A stretch of 5,509 nucleotides of DNA from Tannerella sp. (GTDB taxonomy: Bacteria; Bacteroidota; Bacteroidia; Bacteroidales; Tannerellaceae): NCBI GenBank assembly GCA_031260095.1, contig JAIRKN010000010.1, forward strand, positions 1 to 5,509, given 5' to 3'. Of the stretch, positions 1 through 5,509 are shown in pieces; within the stretch, counting starts at the first letter, position 1; every line of letters begins with the position of its first letter. The notes under the pieces were generated by a model that saw nothing but the letters and a program-made list of their open reading frames with translations, made no database searches and was not told where the DNA came from. The position numbers and the translations under genes were made by a program.

Positions 1-1872
1 GACATGTGGCAATCGGCCGGGAAATATGTGCCGCGTGTGGATCAATTGGTACGTGTAGCGCCTGCAATTATAGAGATGGGGTGTTTTGCCCGTGTAGAAA
101 CAAATGGCGGAGGGTTTGAACAAGTGAATCTTCTGTTCGGAGAAAATCCGAATAAAGCGGTTCGCGACTGGACAAAGCCATTTCATGATGCCGGTATTCA
201 GACCCACATGCTTGACCGGGGCTTGAATGGCCTTCGTATGAGTCCTGTTCCGGCAGATGTGCGCCAGCTTTTTTATCAGGTCAAAAAAGTACAGGGCACT
301 GATATTACACGTACATTTTGCGGATTGAACGATGTAAGGAATATCATACCATCTATAAAATATGCACATGATGCCGGAATGATTTCACAATGCGCACTTA
401 GTATTACACATTCGCCCGTTCATACGGTTGAGTATTATACGAAGATGGCTTTAGAACTGATTGAAAATGGTGCGGATGAGATTTGTATTAAGGATATGGC
501 GGGAGTTGGTCGCCCGCGTACGTTGGGTAAGATTGTATCCAATATTAAAAAAGCGCAGCGTGAAATTCCTGTCCAGTATCACAGCCATGCAGGGCCCGGG
601 TTTAGCGTCGCTTCTATACTGGAAGTTTGCGACGCCGGATGTGATTACATTGATGTAGGCATGGAGCCTCTTTCATGGGGGACCGGACATGCCGATTTGC
701 TTACCGTACAGGCAATGCTTAAAGATGCGGGATATCAGGTTCCTGAAATAAATATGAGCGCCTATATGAAAGTGCGCAGTATGATTCAGGAGTTTTCGGA
801 TGATTTTCTGGGCTTATACATCAGCCCGAAAAACAGGTTGATGAATTCGCTTCTGATTGGTCCGGGACTGCCGGGTGGTATGATGGGTAGCCTCATGGCA
901 GACCTGGAAACGAATCTGGCTACTATAAACAAAGGTCGTGCAAAGAAAAACGAACAACCTCTTACGCAGGATGATTTATTGATAAGACTTTTCGACGAAG
1001 TTGCTTATGTATGGCCGCGTGTTGGTTATCCGCCTTTGGTTACGCCATTCAGCCAGTATGTGAAAAACCTGGCATTGATGAATGTGATGCAAATGCTTAA
1101 AGGGCAAGCGCGCTGGAGTATGATTGCCGACGATATCTGGGATATGATACTGGGTAAAGCAGGGCGTTTGCCGGGAGAACTCGCGCCTGAAATTATAGAA
1201 AAAGCAAAAGCGGAAGGGCGTGAATTTTTTGATGGTAATCCACAGGATAATTACCCGGACGCCCTTGATAAATACCGGAAATTGATGAATGAGAAACATT
1301 GGGAAGTGGGTGAAGATGATGAAGAATTGTTTGAATATGCAATGCACCCGGCTCAGTATGAGGCGTATCGTTCGGGGAAAGCAAAAGTTGAATTTCTGGC
1401 GGACGTAGCCAAGCGTAAGAGCGAGAAAGAGAAGCCGGCATCTCAGGGTTCTCAGGTCGGAGCTTCTGCCGGAACCTTTACATTCCCGGCTACGCCGCAG
1501 GTGTTGAGTGTAGATGTGAATGGGCAGCCTTATCGTGTCACCATAGCTTTTGGCGATACGGCAAATTCCGCTTCTGCTCCTGTCGCTCCTGTAAAAACGT
1601 CTGCCGCTCCGGCTACTCCGGGATCATCCGCTTCAGGAGATGGCGAAGAATTACTTTCACCGCTGGAGGGCAAATTTTTCCTTGTGAAAAGTTCTTCGGA
1701 TATTCCGGTGAAAGTGGGGGATACGGTGAAAAAAGGGCAGGCCGTATGTTATATTGAGGCGATGAAAACATACAATGCGGTTAGCGCTGAAAGCGACGGC
1801 GTTATCACATCTATTTGTTTTAATCCGGGAGATACGGTTTCTGAGGACGATGTATTGATGAGAATAAAATAA
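1..1872 (+). CDS. oadA: Oxaloacetate decarboxylase alpha subunit, biotin-dependent carboxyltransferase (5' end outside window)
   Basis: This is the soluble alpha subunit of a Na+-translocating oxaloacetate decarboxylase. It transfers the carboxyl group of oxaloacetate to biotin, leaving pyruvate. The frame is open from base 1, whose Asp codon precedes the first Met. Family members start with roughly 12-16 more residues, so the Met at base 4 is internal and the true start lies off-window. Counting that Asp as residue 1, the HMGL-like TIM barrel covers about residues 1-255. It carries DMWQS (metal-ligand Asp), the Lys of EICIKDMAG (164, carbamylated ligand in the family) and the two His of YHSHAG (194, 196). 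A PYC_OADA conserved domain follows to about 470, then a Lys/Glu stretch and an Ala/Pro/Ser-rich linker (about 523-550). The biotinyl domain ends the protein, with EAMKT placing the biotin Lys at 589, 34 residues from the C-terminus. The 5S-type barrel argues against a methylmalonyl-CoA decarboxylase. Pyruvate carboxylase subunit B is the main alternative, but linkage to oadB favours the decarboxylase. Confidence 0.95.
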   Translation, partial: DMWQSAGKYVPRVDQLVRVAPAIIEMGCFARVETNGGGFEQVNLLFGENPNKAVRDWTKPFHDAGIQTHMLDRGLNGLRMSPVPADVRQLFYQVKKVQGTDITRTFCGLNDVRNIIPSIKYAHDAGMISQCALSITHSPVHTVEYYTKMALELIENGADEICIKDMAGVGRPRTLGKIVSNIKKAQREIPVQYHSHAGPGFSVASILEVCDAGCDYIDVGMEPLSWGTGHADLLTVQAMLKDAGYQVPEINMSAYMKVRSMIQEFSDDFLGLYISPKNRLMNSLLIGPGLPGGMMGSLMADLETNLATINKGRAKKNEQPLTQDDLLIRLFDEVAYVWPRVGYPPLVTPFSQYVKNLALMNVMQMLKGQARWSMIADDIWDMILGKAGRLPGELAPEIIEKAKAEGREFFDGNPQDNYPDALDKYRKLMNEKHWEVGEDDEELFEYAMHPAQYEAYRSGKAKVEFLADVAKRKSEKEKPASQGSQVGASAGTFTFPATPQVLSVDVNGQPYRVTIAFGDTANSASAPVAPVKTSAAPATPGSSASGDGEELLSPLEGKFFLVKSSSDIPVKVGDTVKKGQAVCYIEAMKTYNAVSAESDGVITSICFNPGDTVSEDDVLMRIK

Positions 1873-1878
1873 TATTTA

Positions 1879-3117
1879 ATGGAAAATTTATTTCAGAAAA
1901 TATATGAGATGACGGCTTTCGGCGGTATCATTGATAAGCCTCAGTTTTTGATTATGTATGCGATCGCATTTGTATTACTTTATCTTGGTATAAAGAAGCG
2001 CTATGAACCATTGCTTTTGGTTCCTATTGCTTTTGGCGTGTTGCTGGCTAATTTTCCGGGAGGAGAAATGGGGATCATACAGGCCGACCAGGATGGAAAT
2101 ATTATGCTTGGCAGTGGCGTAATGAAGAATATCTGGGAGATGCCGCTGCATGATATCGCGCATGAATTAGGGCTAATGAATTTTCTGTATTATATGCTTA
2201 TCAAGACAGGTTTTCTTCCTCCGATAATTTTTATGGGAGTAGGGGCCTTAACGGATTTTGGGCCGATGTTACGGAATCTCCGTCTTTCTATCTTTGGCGC
2301 TGCTGCTCAGATGGGAATATTTGCGGTTTTGCTTGTGGCTATATTAATGGATTTTACCCCCAGAGAGGCCGCTTCTTTAGGTATTATCGGGGGCGCCGAT
2401 GGCCCTACCGCTATTTTTACTACGATTAAACTTGCTCCCCACTTATTAGGCCCCATTGCGATTGCAGCTTATTCATATATGGCATTGGTGCCTGTTATTA
2501 TTCCTTTGGTAGTGAGATTAACCTGTACAAAAAAAGAACTTTCTATCAATATGAAGGAGGAAGAGAAAAAAGCGGCCCAACCGGTGTATATTAAGAATCT
2601 GCGGGTAATGAAAATAATATTTCCGATAGCTGTAACAACGCTTGTGGCTATATTTGTACCTACGGCTGTTCCACTTATTGGGATGCTTATGTTTGGAAAT
2701 TTAATCAAGGAGATAGGAAGTGATACGTCCCGTTTGTTTGACGCGGCGTCAAACAGTATTATGAATGCGGCGACTATATTTCTCGGATTATGTGTGGGCG
2801 CTACGATGACATGCGATTCATTCCTGAACTGGACTACGATTGGTATTGTTATCGGCGGATTCCTCGCCTTTGCCTTATCAATAGCTTCGGGTATTGGTAT
2901 GGTAAAAATCTATAATCTTGTGTCAAAACGGAAAATTAATCCGCTTATCGGAGCTACCGGATTAAGCGCAGTGCCCATGGCGTCGCGTGTTGCGAATGAA
3001 ATCGCTTTGAAATATGATACGAAGAATCATGTTTTGCAGTACTGTATGTCCAGCAATATATCAGGCGTAATCGGTTCTGCGGTTGCAGCAGGTATCTTAA
3101 TCTCTTTTCTCGGTTAA
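1879..3117 (+). CDS. oadB: Oxaloacetate decarboxylase beta subunit, Na+-translocating membrane decarboxylase
   Basis: The 412-residue integral membrane beta subunit decarboxylates carboxybiotin and couples this to Na+ export across the inner membrane. Hydrophobic segments recur through the protein (about 22-38, 44-59, 101-122, 136-157, 188-213, 246-275, 295-345 and 394-411). Residues shown to be functionally important in the Klebsiella enzyme are all in place: the Asp of GGADGPT (174, Klebsiella D203), the second Tyr of AAYSYMA (200, Y229), and Asn354, Gly358, Ser363 and Arg370 in INPLIGATGLSAVPMASR (N373, G377, S382, R389). A charged cytoplasmic loop (about 217-236) is rich in Lys and Glu. 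The length is close to the family norm of about 375-435. The ATG lies 6 bp after the oadA stop, so the two are co-transcribed. No Shine-Dalgarno site precedes it, only AT-rich sequence, as is usual in Bacteroidota. The beta subunit alone cannot distinguish oxaloacetate, methylmalonyl-CoA and glutaconyl-CoA systems; the neighbouring alpha subunit makes that call. Confidence 0.95.
   Translation: MENLFQKIYEMTAFGGIIDKPQFLIMYAIAFVLLYLGIKKRYEPLLLVPIAFGVLLANFPGGEMGIIQADQDGNIMLGSGVMKNIWEMPLHDIAHELGLMNFLYYMLIKTGFLPPIIFMGVGALTDFGPMLRNLRLSIFGAAAQMGIFAVLLVAILMDFTPREAASLGIIGGADGPTAIFTTIKLAPHLLGPIAIAAYSYMALVPVIIPLVVRLTCTKKELSINMKEEEKKAAQPVYIKNLRVMKIIFPIAVTTLVAIFVPTAVPLIGMLMFGNLIKEIGSDTSRLFDAASNSIMNAATIFLGLCVGATMTCDSFLNWTTIGIVIGGFLAFALSIASGIGMVKIYNLVSKRKINPLIGATGLSAVPMASRVANEIALKYDTKNHVLQYCMSSNISGVIGSAVAAGILISFLG
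2735..2755. repeat. Perfect inverted repeat inside oadB
   Basis: Ten-base arms (TGTTTGACGC and GCGTCAAACA) are perfectly complementary around a single central G. As RNA this would fold into a 9-bp stem with a CGG triloop. It lies in the codons for LFDAASN (residues about 286-292), a stretch where the protein sequence is itself constrained, so the symmetry may be a by-product of coding. No T-tract follows, so it is not a terminator. Confidence 0.45.
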
Positions 3118-3141
3118 GCTAATGTATTATAAATTAGACAG

Positions 3142-3179
3142 AATCGTAAAGGGTAAATGCTTCTTTGCGATTTTTTTTT
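3142..3179 (+). terminator. Rho-independent terminator of the oadA-oadB unit
   Basis: A 10-bp stem (AATCGTAAAG pairing with CTTTGCGATT, with one U-G wobble) encloses an 11-base loop. It runs straight into a stretch of nine T residues, then one G and six more T. It begins 24 bp after the oadB stop codon and precedes the promoter of the next gene, so it separates two transcription units. There is no matching A-tract on the left side, so it should act only on + strand transcription. Confidence 0.85.
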
Positions 3180-3186
3180 GTTTTTT

Positions 3187-3218
3187 CTTGGCAAATCCGA
3201 AAATAACTCTTTATTTTG
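3187..3218 (+). promoter_or_regulatory. Probable Bacteroidota-type promoter for the DUF349 gene
   Basis: The -33 element is CTTG at 3187-3190 (consensus TTTG/TTG). After a 20-bp spacer comes TTATTTTG at 3211-3218, which differs from the -7 consensus TAnnTTTG at one position. The family spacing is about 19-21 bp. Transcription would begin near 3224-3226, leaving a leader of about 45 bases. It sits between the oadB terminator and the next start codon, the expected place for a promoter. This is a motif match only. Confidence 0.55.
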
Positions 3219-3230
3219 TATCTCTTACGG

Positions 3231-3254
3231 AGGGATAATTCCCTGCATTTTTTT
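3231..3254 (+). promoter_or_regulatory. Small leader hairpin with a T-tract, possible weak attenuator
   Basis: Five-base arms AGGGA and TCCCT flank a TAAT loop (3231-3244). Three bases later come seven T residues (3248-3254). It falls between the predicted transcription start and the ATG of the DUF349 gene, so it would be the first structure in the transcript. The stem is short and the gap before the T-tract weakens it as a terminator. It could also affect translation or mRNA stability, or be chance. Confidence 0.25.
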
Positions 3255-3269
3255 AACATTGATAAGTTT

Positions 3270-5509
3270 ATGATGGACACGCAAGAAGCAAATTTGCCTA
3301 AGGAAGAGAAAATATTAATTGAAGAAACCGATAAAATGGAAGAGCCTCAGATACCGGAGATAAGTCCGAATGCAACTACGACCGAATCCGACGAAAAGTT
3401 GGAGGAAGTGATCACTCAAACGGAAACAAAAGCCGAAACAACGGCAACCGAAGTTAACGAACCGGTTGAAGCGCCGGTTCCACTTGAAGTAACCGTTGAA
3501 GACACGGTGGCCGAAGTAACTGAAACGGGTGAAGAGGTCGTTACGGAAACGGACATAAGCGTTGAAGAACCGGTTGCCGAAATCAATAAATCGGAAGAGC
3601 CTCAGATATCGGAAATAAGTCCGGAAGCAAGTACGACCGAATCCGACGAAAAGTTGGAGGAAGTAATCACCCAAACGGAAACAAATGTCGAAACAACGGC
3701 AACCGAAGTTAACGCACAGGTTGAAACGCCGGTTGATATAGTGGTTGAAGATACGGTTGTCGAACCGGATGAAAAGGAAACTGTAACTGATGAACTTGAG
3801 AAAAGCTCTCAGGATGAAAAGACGACCCCGGCGCAGGAAGTGCAGGAGGAAACGACTGCGCCTTTAGATACTGCGGCTTCGACGCTCATTACCAAATCGG
3901 AAATTATAGAGCGTTTAAAGCAGATCGTTGCTGAGCCGGAAAAGTATGCGCGCAATGAGGCAGATGTCCTTAAACAGACTTATTATAAGCTTCGCCACAC
4001 GGAAGTAGAAACAGCAAAGAGCGAGTTTCTTGAAGAAGGCGGAGAAGAAAATGATTTTGTGATACCGGAAGATGAAACCGAAACACAATTGAAAACGCTT
4101 ATTTCCGAATACAAAGAAAAGCGTGCATCTATAACCGCAGACGAGGAGCGCCAGAAAGAAGCGAATTATATCCTTAAGCAGCATCTTATCGAACGCCTGA
4201 AAGTTTTGACGGAAAGTCAGGATGATTACAACAAACGTTATAATGAATTCCGTGAGATACAACGTAAATGGAAAGAAATAAGATTCGTTCCCCAGGAACA
4301 TGTGAGAGAGTTATGGCGTAATTATCAGATTTATAGTGATCGTTTTTATGATATTATAAGAATAAACAATCAATTCCGTGAGTATGATTTCAAGAAAAAT
4401 CTGGAATTGAAAACCGCTTTGTGCGAGGCGGTAGAACGTCTTGGAGGCGAACCGGATGTCTTTTCGGCTTTTCATCAGTTGCAAAAGCTTCATCAACAAT
4501 GGCATGATATCGGCCCTGTAGCCCGCGATTTTCGGGATACGATCTGGGAGCGTTTTAAAGAAGCGTCATCAATTATAAACAAAAAGCATCAGGCGCATTT
4601 TGATGTATTGAAAGCCAATGAGGAGAAAAATCTTGAGAAAAAGACGGCGATCTGTGAAGAAATAGAAAATATAAACTTCGAGGCCCTCAAAACAATAAAG
4701 GACTGGGAGAAGAAGACCAAAGGAGTGATAGCCTTGCAGGTGAAATGGCGTAAGATCGGATTTGTGACCAAAAAACATAGTGGCAAGATTATTGAACGTT
4801 TCCGTACGGCATGTGATGTTTATTTCAATAAAAGAAATGAGTTTCTTAATTCTGTCGAACAGGAGATGGATAAAAATCTTGAATTAAAAACGGCGCTTGT
4901 TGAAAAAGCCGAAGCAATGAAAGACCGTACGGATTGGAGAGAGGCGACAAAAGCTTTTATCGAAATCCAGAACGAATGGAGGAGAATCGGGCCGGTTGCT
5001 CATAAAGACTCAGCTATCTGGAAACAATTTATTGCTGCATGTGATTATTTCTTTGAGCAGAAAAACAAAGAGAAATCTTCTCTAAAATCAGGGGAGAATG
5101 ATAATCTGGAAGCTAAAAAAGCTCTGATTGAAAAGATCCGTGCAATAGATGAGAATATGACGGAAGAGGACGCGCTTTCGACGTTACGGGGATATATCTC
5201 GGATTGGGGAAATATCGGATTTGTGCCTTTCAGAGAAAAAGATACAATCAATAAATCCTTTCATGAAGCGGTAGACCGGCAGTTTGACAGATTAAAAGTG
5301 AATGAACGCGACCGTCGCCTACAGCAGTTCCGTTCTAACTTGACGGAACGCGCCGGCGTCGGTATAAATAAGTTATATAATGAAAGAGATAAACTTATGA
5401 GAGTATATGAACGGATGAAAAACGAACTTCAGACGTGTGAGAATAATATCGGATTCTTTAATATATCTTCAAAAGGCGGCGATGGATTACTAAAAGAAAT
5501 GGATCGTAA
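3270..5509 (+). CDS. DUF349-repeat protein with acidic disordered N-terminus (3' end outside window)
   Basis: The frame stays open from 3270 to the window edge (746 complete codons). Relatives I recall run only about 20 residues past the last motif seen here, so little is probably missing. The start is ATGATG, preceded by AT-rich sequence and no Shine-Dalgarno site; either Met is possible. Residues 1 to about 205 are an acidic Glu/Thr/Val/Pro-rich region with no Arg, His, Cys or aromatic residue before Arg215, so it is likely disordered. It contains a 47-residue internal duplication (24-70 and 109-155). Residues about 207-330 are charged and helical. Five DUF349 repeats follow, marked by Trp334, 411, 493, 570 and 646 in WxxIG-type motifs, four of them intact (for example WHDIGPV, WRKIGFV). 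The first reads WKEIRFV, with Arg for the usual Gly. A coiled-coil-like tail starts near 655. There is no signal peptide or membrane segment, so it is probably cytoplasmic. DUF349 has no established biochemical role that I can cite, so none is assigned. Confidence 0.9.
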   Translation, partial: MMDTQEANLPKEEKILIEETDKMEEPQIPEISPNATTTESDEKLEEVITQTETKAETTATEVNEPVEAPVPLEVTVEDTVAEVTETGEEVVTETDISVEEPVAEINKSEEPQISEISPEASTTESDEKLEEVITQTETNVETTATEVNAQVETPVDIVVEDTVVEPDEKETVTDELEKSSQDEKTTPAQEVQEETTAPLDTAASTLITKSEIIERLKQIVAEPEKYARNEADVLKQTYYKLRHTEVETAKSEFLEEGGEENDFVIPEDETETQLKTLISEYKEKRASITADEERQKEANYILKQHLIERLKVLTESQDDYNKRYNEFREIQRKWKEIRFVPQEHVRELWRNYQIYSDRFYDIIRINNQFREYDFKKNLELKTALCEAVERLGGEPDVFSAFHQLQKLHQQWHDIGPVARDFRDTIWERFKEASSIINKKHQAHFDVLKANEEKNLEKKTAICEEIENINFEALKTIKDWEKKTKGVIALQVKWRKIGFVTKKHSGKIIERFRTACDVYFNKRNEFLNSVEQEMDKNLELKTALVEKAEAMKDRTDWREATKAFIEIQNEWRRIGPVAHKDSAIWKQFIAACDYFFEQKNKEKSSLKSGENDNLEAKKALIEKIRAIDENMTEEDALSTLRGYISDWGNIGFVPFREKDTINKSFHEAVDRQFDRLKVNERDRRLQQFRSNLTERAGVGINKLYNERDKLMRVYERMKNELQTCENNIGFFNISSKGGDGLLKEMDR
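3339..3479 (+). repeat. Internal direct repeat, copy 1, in the DUF349 gene
   Basis: This is the first copy of a 141-bp in-frame repeat encoding residues 24-70 (starting EEPQIPEISP). It matches copy 2 at 129 of 141 bases without gaps, and 39 of 47 residues are identical. The longest exact run is 33 bp, around TTESDEKLEE. The copies start 255 bp (85 codons) apart. Confidence 0.9.
3594..3734 (+). repeat. Internal direct repeat, copy 2, in the DUF349 gene
   Basis: This is the second copy, encoding residues 109-155 (starting EEPQISEISP). Of the 12 base differences from copy 1, only three are silent; the others change eight residues. Weaker similarity continues past the end (VEDTV in both copies) after a two-codon length difference, so the original duplicated unit was probably longer than 141 bp. 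Confidence 0.9.

Noticed and set aside
976..1441. Overlapping - strand frames of 123 and 82 codons inside oadA
   Set aside because: They are antisense to well-conserved oadA sequence, overlap each other in different frames and resemble no family I recognise.
1567..1650. Ala/Pro/Ser-rich low-complexity stretch in oadA, considered as a frameshift or insertion
   Set aside because: Reading frame and flanking domains are intact on both sides. Such a flexible linker before the biotinyl domain is normal for this subunit.
3119..3137. CTAAT...ATTAG inverted repeat just after the oadB stop
   Set aside because: A 5-bp AT-rich stem with a 9-base loop and no T-tract is weak and common by chance. The strong terminator directly downstream explains the region.
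3229..3273. A GGAGG (3229-3233) followed by a possible 11-codon leader frame from ATT at 3238 whose TGA overlaps the ATGA of the DUF349 start
   Set aside because: It would need a rare ATT start and Shine-Dalgarno use, which Bacteroidota mostly lack. The GGAGG is more simply part of the small leader hairpin. The overlap is curious but not enough.
3315..3674. A 119-codon open frame on the - strand, rich in Phe and Arg with an internal repeat
   Set aside because: It is antisense to the DUF349 gene. Its Phe/Arg-rich repeats are the reverse complement of repeated GAA and ACG codons in the acidic region, and its duplication mirrors that of the + strand gene.
3915..4301. A 128-codon open frame on the - strand with hydrophobic stretches
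   Set aside because: It lies wholly within the DUF349 coding region. Its Phe/Leu-rich look comes from reading Glu/Lys codons (GAA, AAA) in reverse, which gives TTC and TTT. It has no start context, family resemblance or promoter.

Overview
The window looks like chromosomal core sequence from a Bacteroidales bacterium (phylum Bacteroidota). Three things point there: the wording of the oxaloacetate decarboxylase alpha and beta subunits, a long DUF349-repeat protein of the kind I associate with this order, and the lack of Shine-Dalgarno sites at the two visible starts, which instead have AT-rich upstream sequence. The one recognisable promoter also fits the Bacteroidota pattern (a TTG-type -33 box, 20 bp, then a near match to TAnnTTTG). 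I would not name a genus. All coding is on the + strand.

Region 1 (1-3117) holds two tightly linked genes of a Na+-translocating decarboxylase. The first, oadA, enters from outside the window and lacks only its first dozen or so codons. It encodes the soluble alpha subunit, with a carboxyltransferase barrel, a conserved PYC_OADA domain, a flexible linker and a C-terminal biotinyl domain. Six bases later oadB encodes the multi-pass membrane beta subunit, with the ion-channel residues of the family intact. Together they would move the carboxyl group of oxaloacetate onto biotin, release it as CO2 at the membrane and use that energy to export Na+. The small gamma subunit that completes the complex is not in view and would be expected just upstream.

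Region 2 (3118-3269) is the only real intergenic stretch, about 150 bp. It holds a good intrinsic terminator closing the oad unit, a Bacteroidota-type promoter, and a short leader with a small hairpin followed by seven T residues.

Region 3 (3270-5509) is a single large open frame that runs off the right edge. It encodes a DUF349-repeat protein with a long acidic, probably disordered N-terminal region containing a recent internal duplication, followed by five DUF349 repeats at 76-82-residue spacing. Its function is not known to me.

I see no mobile element, CRISPR array, tRNA, rRNA or defence system, and nothing that convincingly amounts to a new multi-gene system. The most interesting items are the architecture and the duplicated, compositionally extreme N-terminus of the DUF349 protein, and its leader.
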